Under the pieces are notes generated by a model. The model did not search any database, was not told the DNA's origin, and saw only the letters and a program-made list of their open reading frames with translations. Position numbers and translations under genes: made by a program. A DNA stretch of 64,000 bases. Origin: Butyricimonas faecalis. GTDB lineage: Bacteria > Bacteroidota > Bacteroidia > Bacteroidales > Marinifilaceae. Below, one piece after another: positions 36,158 through 45,428 of the stretch (position 1 is its first letter; each line of letters opens with the position of its first letter). Location of the stretch: positions 372,001-436,000 of the forward strand of contig NZ_CP032819.1 in the NCBI RefSeq assembly GCF_003991565.1. The letters run 5' to 3'.

Positions 36158-37111
36158 TTATAAAAATTGCAAGAGTACAGCCCCGCAAGAGTACCCACCT
36201 CCGAACACGGAGAGTGCCACGAGGTCACCATGATCAACTCGGTCAAGGTTTTGCGATAAGGTGATGGCACAACTGGGACATCCCGTGTTACCTACTTCCT
36301 CGATGTTCGACAGCATGTGATCTTCGGGGAAATCAAGTTGACGGGCAACGGTAGACATGATTCGCTTGTTGGCCTGGTGAGAGGCAATGAATTTCAAGTC
36401 CGTCAGTTTTATTCCTTGGCTGTTCGTTACAGCATTTAACCCCTCGATCATGTAATGGCAGGCATTGATAAACACGTCACGTCCTTCCGGCATGCCGATA
36501 CCCTCGTGATGTGGGCGTAGGTAAACGGCAGTGTCTGCTTTGCCGATGTGTCCGAGTCCGCGGGTGAATATATTTAGTATACGAGCTGCTTTTTCTCCTT
36601 CCGGCATGGTGGAAATGGCGATTGCCACAGATCCGTCACCCCACAGGTGACCACTTTGCGGACAAGTTTCATTGCTGTATTCCGTGTTGTGCTCTGAGCC
36701 TACAACGATGGCTTTCGTGGCCTTGTTCATGGCAAAATACCCTTCGACAATTTCCATGGCGTTGATAAACGAGGAGCAGGCTGCCGAAACGGTGAGACAG
36801 TGTGCTCCTCGTGCCTTGAAATGGCGCTGTATCGTATGTGCCGCCGTGGCTACCGTGTCGTAAGGTGAATAAGTTGCGGCCACGATCAAGTCGACTTCCT
36901 CTATGGGAAAGGGTAGTTTTTCATTTAAACGCTTGACGGCTTCCAGGGCCATGGTATTCGTGTTCTCGTTTTCGCCGGCCTTACTTCGGGTGCTTATTCC
37001 TGTACGGGTGCGAATCCACTCGTCATCTAAACCGTTCACTTCCTTGAAGTAGGAGTTTGGAACCCGATTTTCCGGGAGATAATGTGCGAAAGCGTTAATA
37101 TACAATTCCAT
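36158..37111 (-). CDS. 3-oxoacyl-ACP synthase III family protein (KAS III-like)
   Basis: 317 residues with a thiolase fold signature. The catalytic triad is visible: C112 in VSAACSSFINAME, H in ASHQANKRI, N in VGNTGCPSCAI. The C-terminal FGGGYSCGAVLL loop is also typical. KAS III condenses acetyl- or other acyl-CoA with malonyl-ACP. The replaced GxGxxxG details and the pairing with a TetR gene suggest a dedicated lipid pathway rather than the housekeeping FabH, but this is inference. It lies 22 bp after the TetR gene in the same direction. Confidence 0.87.
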   Translation of the reverse strand: MELYINAFAHYLPENRVPNSYFKEVNGLDDEWIRTRTGISTRSKAGENENTNTMALEAVKRLNEKLPFPIEEVDLIVAATYSPYDTVATAAHTIQRHFKARGAHCLTVSAACSSFINAMEIVEGYFAMNKATKAIVVGSEHNTEYSNETCPQSGHLWGDGSVAIAISTMPEGEKAARILNIFTRGLGHIGKADTAVYLRPHHEGIGMPEGRDVFINACHYMIEGLNAVTNSQGIKLTDLKFIASHQANKRIMSTVARQLDFPEDHMLSNIEEVGNTGCPSCAITLSQNLDRVDHGDLVALSVFGGGYSCGAVLLQFL

Positions 37112-37133
37112 ATAATAAGTAGTGTGTGTTAGT

Positions 37134-37718
37134 TTATTTCTTAAGAATTCCGTGAAATAATATGTTTATATACTCGTTAATCACTTGTGGTCGTGGTTGA
37201 TGTTCGTACTGGCGTATAAAACCGAATTCCAGGCTTTTGAAAACGGATTGTAACGAGTTTGCCAGGCGTCGAGGTTGCTTGATCGAGAATATTCCCGCAT
37301 CGGTCCCGTCCCGGAGGATTGAATAGAGAAGCTCTATTTCTTGCCTGTCAATATTCTCTCGTAGTATTTCAATCTTACTGTTGTTATGGAGAAAAGTTTC
37401 CTTAATAGGTTGACTGCCGCCCATTAGCTCTGCAATTAAATTAAATCGTTCCTTGATGTATAACTTCAACCGTTTGTCGGCTGGCAAGGCCGTTCTGACT
37501 GCCTGTTCAAGTTTTTGTTCGATTAATTCTATTTTTTGATCCACGATGTGATTAAAAATATCTTCCTTACTGTTAAAATGAGTGTATAGCGTGCGCCGAC
37601 TGACTTTAGCGGCACGGGCAATATCCTTCATAGTTGTTCGATAAAAACTTGTTTCTATGAACAATTTTTGTGCCACGCTAACAATTTTTTCTTTCGTAAT
37701 CAGTAAGGTTGTTCTCAT
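37134..37718 (-). CDS. TetR/AcrR-family regulator
   Basis: 194 residues. The N-terminal HTH (IVSVAQKLFIETSFYRTTMKDIARAAKVSR, read in pieces, then RTLYTHFNSKEDIFNHIV) is diagnostic. The C-terminal ligand-binding half is divergent, as usual. It is co-directional with and 22 bp upstream of the KAS III-like gene, so it probably controls it in response to a fatty acid or related ligand. Confidence 0.9.
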   Translation of the reverse strand: MRTTLLITKEKIVSVAQKLFIETSFYRTTMKDIARAAKVSRRTLYTHFNSKEDIFNHIVDQKIELIEQKLEQAVRTALPADKRLKLYIKERFNLIAELMGGSQPIKETFLHNNSKIEILRENIDRQEIELLYSILRDGTDAGIFSIKQPRRLANSLQSVFKSLEFGFIRQYEHQPRPQVINEYINILFHGILKK

Positions 37719-37902
37719 TTAATTTCACAAATTGAAAAAAGTGTGCATTTATAATTTATATTCTCGTACAAGCAAAATTAATGCCACAGGTAACACGAAT
37801 GTGTAAAAAAGATTAAGATATTTTACCTCGAAAAGATGACTTTTGTCATATTTCATGAGGTAGGGGAGGTGTATATTCGCGGCCGAATTTAAATTAGATG
37901 CA

Positions 37903-38835
37903 ATGGTGAATATACTTTTAAAAGAGAAACCGTTTACCCGTGAGTGGTTCCGGACATACGCCTTACTCATCGGGGGTGCTTTTGTGCTAGCACTAGGATA
38001 TAGTTGTTTTATGGCGCCTTATAAAATTGTTCCGGGGGGAATTTATGGTATCACGATCGTTCTTCAACATAAGTGGGGATTCCCGATCGGTATGGCTGCC
38101 TTGTGTTTCAATTTGCCGTTGAGTTTATTGGGCCTGCGGGTTTTGGGAGCCGGCTTCGGGGTGAAAACATTTATTTGCTTCATCCTTGTCGCTGTTTTCT
38201 CGGATAGTTTACCCACACTCTTGTTGACGTTGATGGGAGAGCCGATTCCTACGGACCCGATGGTGACTCTCGATCCTTTCAAACTAGGTGATGAGGTATT
38301 GTTGGCATGTATTTTCGGCGGTGTTGTCATGGGTGTCGGTGTGGGTATGATCATGAAATCCCGTGCTTCGAGCGGGGGAACCGATGTGTTTTCGAACATA
38401 CTTCACAAGTGGACTCACCGTCCGTTGGGACAGTTGCAGATGATGGTCGATTCGTGTATCGTGATCTTCGGTTTCCTCATGTTTCAAGATTGGAAGGTGC
38501 CGATGTATTCGTGGCTTTCCATCTTCCTTATGGGGAAGACAATTGATATAATCCTACAAGGGGTCAATGCAGAGAAAAGCTTCTTTATTATCTCCGATAA
38601 AGCCGAGGAGATTCGGATGTATGTATTGAATGACTTGCACCGCGGTGGTTCCATCTTACCGATACAAGGTATGTACAATCGAGCGGAAAAGGAGATGATC
38701 ATGACGATGGTTAATCGTCGGCAGATGGTAACTTTGCAACAGGCCATATATAAGATTGACCCCAATGCTTTTGTGACGATATTCGATGCTAACCAGATTC
38801 TTGGAAAAGGGTTTAAGCGGTTAGATGCAGAATGA
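37903..38835 (+). CDS. YitT-family membrane protein (DUF161/DUF2179)
   Basis: 310 residues. Five or more transmembrane helices (for example YALLIGGAFVLALGYSCFMA and VLLACIFGGVVMGVGVGMIM) are followed by a soluble C-terminal DUF2179 domain (FFIISDKAEEIRMYVL, GGSILPIQGMYNRAEKEM, FVTIFDANQILGKGFKRL). The YitT signature PGGIYGITIVLQ is present. It is a widespread integral membrane family of unknown transport role. It is divergent from the TetR gene (184-bp gap). Confidence 0.9.
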   Translation: MVNILLKEKPFTREWFRTYALLIGGAFVLALGYSCFMAPYKIVPGGIYGITIVLQHKWGFPIGMAALCFNLPLSLLGLRVLGAGFGVKTFICFILVAVFSDSLPTLLLTLMGEPIPTDPMVTLDPFKLGDEVLLACIFGGVVMGVGVGMIMKSRASSGGTDVFSNILHKWTHRPLGQLQMMVDSCIVIFGFLMFQDWKVPMYSWLSIFLMGKTIDIILQGVNAEKSFFIISDKAEEIRMYVLNDLHRGGSILPIQGMYNRAEKEMIMTMVNRRQMVTLQQAIYKIDPNAFVTIFDANQILGKGFKRLDAE

Positions 38836-38869
38836 GTCAAGAATAGTATTTCGAAATAGATTTATTGGA

Positions 38870-38913
38870 AATCCGGTTTGACATGGAGAAATCTCTTTTG
38901 TTGAACCGGATTT
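38870..38913 (+). terminator. Hairpin after the YitT gene
   Basis: Arms aatccggttt (38870-38879) and aaccggattt (38904-38913, pairing over most of their length) followed by tagttta. The loop is 24 nt. It separates YitT from the next operon. Confidence 0.6.
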
Positions 38914-38957
38914 TAGTTTAAATTGTTTTGTAACTTTTCGTCTCGTTCATTCGTCCC

Positions 38958-40190
38958 ATGAATAAACAAAATAGTGGTATGTTAAAAACTTGGATTGTTG
39001 GATGCTTGATTTATTGTTCTTGTGTGGCGAATGGGGCGGCACAGGGGAGTCGGACGATACGGATTTACGGGGAAGTGACCACCGTGATGAATCGTAAAAT
39101 ATGCGGGTACATCACGTGGGGAAAGAATCTTTACTGGACAGATATTTTTTCTGCGGGAAAAATCGGGAACCCATATATGTGCTATCGGAATATCATGGGT
39201 GACAACGTGCGTTTTAGCGATGGTCGGAGAGATACTCCGCCAAATCATGAATTTTCTTGTCGTTTTGGGAATATCCGGTCAATTCGAGTGATTGGTGATA
39301 AGCGGATTGAGTTGGGCGTGAAAGGAGGAAATGTCATTGAAATCGAACGGGGACGGTCGCTTGCTATCGGTAGTTGGATAGCCGTGGAACCTCGGAATGG
39401 GAAGACTGAAAACGTGGTTTGGGAACATATCAGCGAAATCGTTTTTTCCGCCGCTCCCGACACGATCAACGAGCCGAAAGACCGTCCTATCGCGGGTATC
39501 GTGGAAACGCCTTACGGGATGTACAAGGGGCTTGTTCAATGGGATTTAGATGAGAATTCACAGGAATCATTACTTGACGGGAGGACGGAAACCACTTGGG
39601 TTTCAGTAGCCTTCAAGAATATAGAGAGCATCAAGTCGTTGGGTAACTCTTCCTTGGTAACCCTTCATAGTGGCAGGGAACTTTGCATGTGGGGAGAGAA
39701 CGACGTGAATGCCACGAATCGGGGGATAGCTATCAATATGCCCTCCATTGGACAGGTGATCGTGGGGTGGCATGATTTTAAGTCGTTTCGTACGATTCCT
39801 CTCGATCAGTTAAATCTTCCCGTTTACGATGATTTCGGGGCTCCCGAGCGTCTGTTCGGGAGAGTGGAAACACGAGATGGGCGTTCGTTGGAGGGCATAC
39901 TGGTGTATGATCTCGACGAGGCCATGGATTTTGAATTACTGGACGGGAAGAACGGGAATATATCTTACCGTATACCTTTCAAGTATGTGCGGGAAATAGA
40001 ACCTAAAAACTATAAATACACGTGGGTCAAGTTGTCGGGAGACACAGAACTGGTGTTGGGGGGAATGTATGACGTGATGGCAACGAATGATGGAATACTG
40101 ATCTTCCGGACCGGGGGAGAAGTTGTTTACGTGCGTTGGCGGGACGTGAAACGGATTGAGCTATGGACCAAGGGAAAACAGAATGACTAG
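38958..40190 (+). CDS. Secreted protein with three repeats, unknown family
   Basis: 410 residues with a signal peptide (MLKTWIVGCLIYCSCVANGA). Three units of about 110-130 residues recur: YGEVTTVMNRKICGYITWGK, AGIVETPYGMYKGLVQWDLD, FGRVETRDGRSLEGILVYDL, each with a following D/E-rich segment (the last two with LDG) and an IRSI/IESI/VREI strand. The pattern suggests repeated beta-sandwich or barrel units. I do not recognise the family. The stop overlaps the start of the sigma-factor gene by 8 bp, so it is the first gene of that operon. Confidence 0.8.
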   Translation: MNKQNSGMLKTWIVGCLIYCSCVANGAAQGSRTIRIYGEVTTVMNRKICGYITWGKNLYWTDIFSAGKIGNPYMCYRNIMGDNVRFSDGRRDTPPNHEFSCRFGNIRSIRVIGDKRIELGVKGGNVIEIERGRSLAIGSWIAVEPRNGKTENVVWEHISEIVFSAAPDTINEPKDRPIAGIVETPYGMYKGLVQWDLDENSQESLLDGRTETTWVSVAFKNIESIKSLGNSSLVTLHSGRELCMWGENDVNATNRGIAINMPSIGQVIVGWHDFKSFRTIPLDQLNLPVYDDFGAPERLFGRVETRDGRSLEGILVYDLDEAMDFELLDGKNGNISYRIPFKYVREIEPKNYKYTWVKLSGDTELVLGGMYDVMATNDGILIFRTGGEVVYVRWRDVKRIELWTKGKQND

Positions 40191-40668
40191 AATCGAATAT
40201 AACCGGGCCGTGGACCATTTCTCTGACTGTGTCTATCGTTTTATCCTTAAAATGTGCAAGTCGAAAGAGATGGCGGAGGATGTCGTGCAGGATAGTTTCA
40301 TGAAACTCTGGGAGGAAGTGGAACATATTGCCTACGATAAGACAAAGTCTTTTCTTTTCAGCACGGCATATCATAGGATGATTGATGTCTTGCGGCGGGA
40401 AACGAAGTTCGGGGACATCGAGAACGTGGCAGACCGGGTAGGGGATGTGCGGGAGGGATACACTGGATTACAAGAAATATTGGATGTTGCTTTGGAGAAA
40501 TTGCCCCCGGTGCAGAAAACGGTGATTCTTCTGCGGGACTACGAGGCGTATTCCTACGAGGAGATAGCCGGGATCACGGGGTTGAACGAATCGCAAGTGA
40601 AAGTGTACATCTTTCGGGCGAGAGCATTTATGAAAGCATACATCTGTAGGCTAGATGTGATTATTTAA
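40183..40668 (+). CDS. ECF RNA polymerase sigma factor
   Basis: 161 residues from the ATG at 40183 (MTRIEYNRAVDHFSDCVYRF). Sigma region 2 is KSKEMAEDVVQDSFMKLWEEV and region 4 is LEKLPPVQKTVILLRDYEAYSYEEIAGITG with NESQVKVYIFRARAF. It reads in frame-shifted overlap with the preceding secreted-protein gene and is followed 12 bp later by its likely anti-sigma. An envelope-stress circuit is the usual context in Bacteroidetes. Confidence 0.92.
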   Translation: MTRIEYNRAVDHFSDCVYRFILKMCKSKEMAEDVVQDSFMKLWEEVEHIAYDKTKSFLFSTAYHRMIDVLRRETKFGDIENVADRVGDVREGYTGLQEILDVALEKLPPVQKTVILLRDYEAYSYEEIAGITGLNESQVKVYIFRARAFMKAYICRLDVII

Positions 40669-40680
40669 GTGGGAGGAGAT

Positions 40681-41595
40681 ATGATAACGAGAGAGAGTTA
40701 CGAGATCTATTTCATGGATTACATGGATGGGAATTTGGCGGAGAGGGAGCGGGCAGAGGTGGAGGCTTTTTTGTTAGTTCACCCCGATTTGCGGGAACAG
40801 CTTGACGGGATGAGTGAGGTGAGACTGAAAGTTTCCACGGAAGTTTTCCGCAAAAAAGAACAGATCAAACAAATGGTGAGAGAAAGGGAAATGGAGTATT
40901 ATGCCATCGCTACCACCGAAGGGATTATCACGGATGAAGAACGGGCGTGGGTGGACGAGAATACCGATAAAAAAGTATTTGAACGGGAAGTCGATGTATA
41001 TGCCAAGATCAAAGTGAAATCTGATCCGGCATCTTGGTTCGAAGGAAAAGCCGGGTTGTACCGTAAGTCCGGGGTGATACTTCTTGTTAAACGTTATGCG
41101 GCTATTGCCGCGGTAGTAGCTTTGGCTATCGTGGTTGCCATTTATACCACGCAGGAAGAAGAATTCTCTATGGAAGATATACCTATGACGGTGGTGAAAA
41201 CTGAAACACTCCCGTTACCGCAAGCGTCAGAACCGGATGAAACCGGAGAAGCGGGAATAATCGAGGAACCGGAAAGTGTCATCGTACGACCGATGGAACC
41301 GGGAAAAGTACCGGTTGAAGTTGTGGAACGTGTGATTCCACCGGATGTCATTCAATTGAAGAAACATCTGAAAATTCCCGTGGTGATTATGGCTCCACAG
41401 CCAAGTGAGATCCTGACTTCCCCGTACGAGGAACTCCGCTTTCAGATGTCGGAGAAAGAGCAACAGGAACCCGTGTTTCAATCGATCACCCGATCGGGCA
41501 AGTCTGATAATATCGTGAATAACTTGATTGATGCGGGAAAGAATGTGCTGGAACATTTTCGAAGTAAAGAGAAAAAAGACATGGAAAACCTGTAA
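40681..41595 (+). CDS. Anti-sigma factor, single-pass membrane protein
   Basis: 304 residues from the ATG at 40681, chosen because gggaggagat lies just before it. The N-terminal cytoplasmic part (MITRESYEIYFMDYMDGNL, AERERAEVEAFLLVHPDL) matches the zinc-finger-like anti-sigma start of Bacteroidetes. A transmembrane helix (about 136-157, YAAIAAVVALAIVVAIYTT) and a proline/acidic periplasmic part follow. It should hold the upstream sigma factor. Confidence 0.85.
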   Translation: MITRESYEIYFMDYMDGNLAERERAEVEAFLLVHPDLREQLDGMSEVRLKVSTEVFRKKEQIKQMVREREMEYYAIATTEGIITDEERAWVDENTDKKVFEREVDVYAKIKVKSDPASWFEGKAGLYRKSGVILLVKRYAAIAAVVALAIVVAIYTTQEEEFSMEDIPMTVVKTETLPLPQASEPDETGEAGIIEEPESVIVRPMEPGKVPVEVVERVIPPDVIQLKKHLKIPVVIMAPQPSEILTSPYEELRFQMSEKEQQEPVFQSITRSGKSDNIVNNLIDAGKNVLEHFRSKEKKDMENL

Positions 41596-41649
41596 CTAAT
41601 TAAGGGAATTAAACGTCATGTAAGAAAAAAATTAATTAAAGATAAGATC

Positions 41650-42549
41650 ATGAGAATAATAGCTGCTTTTATCATGCTTATGGTGTGTGGGTTATCAGCT
41701 TCGGCACAACGAGACAGTGTGATTGTCAACGACGGTTGGCGAAAAGATACTGTTCGCACCAAAGAACAGGCATCGGACACCATTAGCAAGGAAACAGAAA
41801 TGATAATTTGGGATAACACGGTGCGAGAAAGCAGCGAGAAAAGGATTAACCATCCGGTCAAGTACCCTTGGGATGTCAGGGTATTATCCAAGAAGCCTCT
41901 CCGGCCGAACAAATTTCGCGGACACTGGAACGGGTTTTATTTCGGGTTTGTAAATTTCGGGAAAACAAACTATTCCAAATATGGCGGTGATCACTTCATG
42001 GAGCTGGATTGGGCAAATTCGTTTACAATGCATTTTAACTTTGCCAAGTTTAGCTTTGGTTTGAGTCCCCGGCAGCGTTTCGGTATATTCACGGGATTCG
42101 GCCTGGACTACTCCCGCATGTGTCTGGATGGAGATATTACTATTCGCAGGGGAAAAGGCGAGATGCTGCATGCCGTACCGTTGTCAGAATGGGAGATTGC
42201 GGATGTGAAGCGGAGTACATTCAAGACGCTCTATTTAACGATACCCCTGATGCTGGAAAAGCAATTCCCGGCTCCTGGCTGGAAAAGATTTTACGTGTCT
42301 ACCGGTTTTGTAGGAGGCATCCGTTTGCATACCAAAACAAAGGTTGTCTACACGAGTGAGAAAGGAAATAAACGTAAATTGAAAGAAAACGGAAGTTACG
42401 GCATGGTCCCTTTTAAGGTAGATTACACGTTGCGCGTTGGTTACCGGGGCGTGTGTATTTGGGGAAATTATTCGTTGACAAATATGTTTAACACGAATCG
42501 GACTCCGGAGTTGAGACCTTTTGCGGTAGGGTTTGGAATAAATATTTAA
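41650..42549 (+). CDS. Outer-membrane beta-barrel protein
   Basis: 299 residues with a type I signal peptide (MRIIAAFIMLMVCGLSASAQ). The mature part has alternating aromatic strands (GFYFGFVNFGKTNYS, FAKFSFGLSPRQRFGIFTGF, FYVSTGFVGGIRLHT) and ends in an aromatic/glycine-rich strand with a C-terminal GINI, as in OMP_b-brl proteins. The gene follows the anti-sigma gene by 54 bp and is probably the envelope output of the circuit. Confidence 0.85.
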   Translation: MRIIAAFIMLMVCGLSASAQRDSVIVNDGWRKDTVRTKEQASDTISKETEMIIWDNTVRESSEKRINHPVKYPWDVRVLSKKPLRPNKFRGHWNGFYFGFVNFGKTNYSKYGGDHFMELDWANSFTMHFNFAKFSFGLSPRQRFGIFTGFGLDYSRMCLDGDITIRRGKGEMLHAVPLSEWEIADVKRSTFKTLYLTIPLMLEKQFPAPGWKRFYVSTGFVGGIRLHTKTKVVYTSEKGNKRKLKENGSYGMVPFKVDYTLRVGYRGVCIWGNYSLTNMFNTNRTPELRPFAVGFGINI

Positions 42550-42606
42550 AGAACTTATATGCAAGTTTACGATAGTACTGGAAAAGTCCTTTCAGAAGAG
42601 AAAATA

Positions 42607-42650
42607 CTACCCTCTCCAACTCCCCCTTACACTGGGGGAGGGTTGATTAC
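42607..42650 (+). repeat. Dispersed palindromic repeat, copy A
   Basis: actaccctctccaactccc begins a C-rich sequence whose ctccccc (42620-42626) pairs with gggggag (42634-42640) around ttacact. A second, diverged copy lies at 43926-43965 beyond hydF. Sequences of this kind resemble interspersed intergenic repeats or miniature elements. Confidence 0.6.
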
Positions 42651-42667
42651 CGGGCGATGTTTCCTCT

Positions 42668-43858
42668 TCAATCTTGAAACACTTTCATCGCCCTTCTGAA
42701 TATTCCATGCAGGTAAGCAATTGTCATTCCATAGTTGCTGACAGGTATCCCTGCATCAATGGCAGGCTGGAGTCTGTTTTTCAATTGCTTTCCGGTGATC
42801 ATGCAGCCCCCGCATTGAATGACCATGGCGTAGTCGGTGATGGGACGGGTGATGGCATCCAAGCCGGCAATAAAGTCAAATTGAAAGTTCTTCCCGGTGT
42901 ATTCCTGTAGCCAGCGGGGAATCTTGTGGCGTCCGATGTCCTCGCAGGAAACATGATGGGAACAGGACTCTAGCATAAGGATACGATCGCCTTCTTTTAA
43001 TTCTTCAATCCGGGGAGTTCCGGCAAGATAAGCCTTAAAGTTCCCTTTGTGGCGGGCAAGAACGATACTGAAACTCGTGAGAGGAATCTCCGGGGGGACG
43101 AGGGCTGCTACTTTCTTGAATACCTGGCTATCGGTTATTGCCAGACGAGGGCGGATACCCGTTTTCTCCAGAAAAGGAGCAATCTCTTCCGGTTGCAGCA
43201 CGATCGAAGTGCAATGATTGTCGAGTATATCCCGAATCATCTGTACTTGCGGCAAAATCAATCGTCCGGCAGGTGCTTCGGAATCGATCGGGGTAATCAG
43301 TAACACGATGTCTCCGGGAGAAAGTAAATCGCCGATTAATGATTTCGGGGCATTATCCTTTTTCCATGTACTTTTTAAGGCATCCAGAATTAGATCCGTG
43401 TTGTCCTCCCGTGTGGAGTAGTCGATTACCGGACAGTGGTAGGTTGTTGTCAGTTTTTCCTTTAAAGCGGGAGTCAAGGCGACTTCGTCCCGTTTGTTAT
43501 GGATCACCAGAAACGGGATTTCCGATTTCTTTAATTGTTCGGCAAGTTGTCGCTCGTGTTCCCCGAAATGGTTATTCGTGATCACAAGCAGGGCCATGTC
43601 GGCTTGAGATATAGCGTTTCTGGTTTTTTCCACCCGCATTTCACCTAAAGGACCCGAGTCGTCAATGCCTGCCGTGTCAATAAAGATAACGGATGCAAAA
43701 TCCGGGATTTCATAACTTCTTTTTACCAGGTCGGTAGTCGTTCCGGCCACATCCGAAACGATAGCAATATCTTGACCCGTCAAGGCATTGATTAGCGAGC
43801 TTTTCCCGCTGTTTCTCCGTCCCAATAATATGATGTGTAATTTATTGTCTTTTCCCAT
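42668..43858 (-). CDS. hydF: [FeFe]-hydrogenase maturation GTPase HydF
   Basis: 396 residues from the ATG at 43858 (MGKDNKLHIILLGRRNSGKS); the frame upstream of it runs through repeat B and tandem AT repeats and is not coding. Features: P-loop GRRNSGKSSLI, DVAGTTTD, DTAGIDD, NKRDE; a dimer region; and the C-terminal [4Fe-4S] site C-x-H (CSHHVSCEDIG) with CGGCMITGKQL. HydF is the scaffold that assembles and delivers the H-cluster with HydE and HydG. It implies that the organism has an [FeFe] hydrogenase; hydE and hydG are not in this window. Confidence 0.94.
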   Translation of the reverse strand: MGKDNKLHIILLGRRNSGKSSLINALTGQDIAIVSDVAGTTTDLVKRSYEIPDFASVIFIDTAGIDDSGPLGEMRVEKTRNAISQADMALLVITNNHFGEHERQLAEQLKKSEIPFLVIHNKRDEVALTPALKEKLTTTYHCPVIDYSTREDNTDLILDALKSTWKKDNAPKSLIGDLLSPGDIVLLITPIDSEAPAGRLILPQVQMIRDILDNHCTSIVLQPEEIAPFLEKTGIRPRLAITDSQVFKKVAALVPPEIPLTSFSIVLARHKGNFKAYLAGTPRIEELKEGDRILMLESCSHHVSCEDIGRHKIPRWLQEYTGKNFQFDFIAGLDAITRPITDYAMVIQCGGCMITGKQLKNRLQPAIDAGIPVSNYGMTIAYLHGIFRRAMKVFQD

Positions 43859-43869
43859 AAAGCTGACTG

Positions 43870-44033
43870 ATTTTAGATTTTGAATTTTAGATTTTGAATT
43901 CCGGCTGCACAAGGCTGACGCTTTGACTACCCCCTCTAACTTTCCCTTGCACAGGGGGAGGATATGCTGCACCGGAACATGGAAGCGACTTTACGCGTTT
44001 TTCCATTCTACATTCTAAACTCTACATTCTAAA
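43870..44033 (+). repeat. AT-rich tandem repeats and palindromic repeat, copy B
   Basis: A 14-bp unit attttagattttga occurs twice (43870-43897). Copy B of the C-rich palindromic repeat follows (about 43926-43965, cccttgcacagggggagg). A 12-bp unit ctacattctaaa (44008-44019, 44022-44033) ends it. No gene is expected here. Confidence 0.6.
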
Positions 44034-44040
44034 TTTCCTA

Positions 44041-45192
44041 TCATCGATACATTTTCACGTCTTCCCGGGTGATGGTGTTACCGCAAAGAATGACCAATCG
44101 TTCCACGACGTTACGCAGTTCGCGGATATTACCCGTCCATTCGCATTCTTTTAAGGCGGCGATAGCATCGGGATATAGCGTTTTTGGAGAGATGCCCATT
44201 TCCGTGCATACTTCCGTCAAAAAGTGATTGGCCAGATCATCAATGTCTTCCAAGCGTTGGCTTAAAGGAGGTACGTCAATAATAATCACGCTTAACCGGT
44301 GATAAAGGTCTTCCCGGAAATTTCCTTTCTTGATCTCTTCTTTTAAATTCTTGTTCGTGGCGGCAATGACCCGCACATCTACATTTATATCGACATCCCC
44401 GCCCACACGGGTGATCTTTTGTTCCTGTAAAGCTCTCAGTACTTTTGCTTGGGCATTGAGACTCATGTCGCCAATCTCGTCCAGGAAAAGCGTTCCCCCG
44501 TTGGCAAGTTCGAACTTCCCTTTCTTTTGCTTGATGGCCGAGGTGAAAGACCCTTTTTCATGTCCGAACAACTCGCTCTCGATCAGTTCCGAGGGAATGG
44601 CAGCACAGTTCACCTCGACAAAGGCATTGTCTTTTCGGTGGCTTAATTCGTGCAGCTGATGGGCGACAAGCTCTTTTCCGGAACCGTTAGGTCCGGTGAT
44701 CAATATTCGGGCATCGGAAACGGCCACCTTGTCGATCATGGCCCGTATATGGTTTAACGCCTCGGAATTTCCGATCATGTCGTATTTTTTGCTGACCTTG
44801 TTTTTCAACGTCTTCGTCTCGTGAATTAATAAGTGCTTGTCTGTCGCGTTCTTTATCGTGATCAGTATACGATTCAAATCCAACGGTTTTTCGATAAAAT
44901 CGTATGCACCTTTCCGGATAGCCTCGATGGCCGTGTCGATGGTCCCGTGACCGGAAATCATGATTACCGGGGTGTCCGCGGAGAATTCCTTGATACGCTC
45001 CAGTACTTCGATACCTTCCATTTTGGGCATCTTAATATCACAGAAGACAACGTCGGGTTTTTCAGACTTCACGGAAACAAGTCCTTCCATTCCGTTTTCA
45101 GCCAGCACGACTTCGTATCCTTCGTATTGTAGAATATCCTTCATCGAATTACGGATACTTCTTTCATCATCAATCACTAATATTTTCGTCAT
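44041..45192 (-). CDS. Sigma-54-dependent response regulator lacking a Fis domain
   Basis: 383 residues from the ATG at 45192 (MTKILVIDDERSIRNSMKDI). A receiver domain with phospho-Asp in DVVFCDIKMPKMEG is followed by an AAA+ domain with Walker A TGPNGSGKELVA, Walker B TLFLDEIGDM and the L1 loop GSFTSA where GAFTGA is usual. The C-terminus stops at ITREDVKMYR, with no Fis-type HTH. I recall similar receiver-AAA proteins in Bacteroidetes, so the short form may be normal for the clade. No histidine kinase is adjacent. Confidence 0.9.
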   Translation of the reverse strand: MTKILVIDDERSIRNSMKDILQYEGYEVVLAENGMEGLVSVKSEKPDVVFCDIKMPKMEGIEVLERIKEFSADTPVIMISGHGTIDTAIEAIRKGAYDFIEKPLDLNRILITIKNATDKHLLIHETKTLKNKVSKKYDMIGNSEALNHIRAMIDKVAVSDARILITGPNGSGKELVAHQLHELSHRKDNAFVEVNCAAIPSELIESELFGHEKGSFTSAIKQKKGKFELANGGTLFLDEIGDMSLNAQAKVLRALQEQKITRVGGDVDINVDVRVIAATNKNLKEEIKKGNFREDLYHRLSVIIIDVPPLSQRLEDIDDLANHFLTEVCTEMGISPKTLYPDAIAALKECEWTGNIRELRNVVERLVILCGNTITREDVKMYR

Positions 45193-45428
45193 ACAACATT
45201 CTTTTTCTCTCACCGCAAATTTAGCTAAATAATTCGGAAAAAGAAATATCGGGTCATTGCCTTCGGTGAATTCATCAATTGAAATTTATAGGCAAGTTTA
45301 CAGCAAATCAATACTCCCTTCTTCTTATTGAATTCTAACTCAAATAAAGCCGTAAATAAACCCAAATAATACCATATACTCAGAGAGCATTCGACGTTTA
45401 CTCGTAGCTGAACCATCCCGTAACGTTT

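Noticed and set aside
43859..43972. N-terminal extension of HydF
   Set aside because: The extra residues come from an AT tandem repeat and the C-rich palindromic repeat; the true start MGKDNK is supported by the P-loop spacing.
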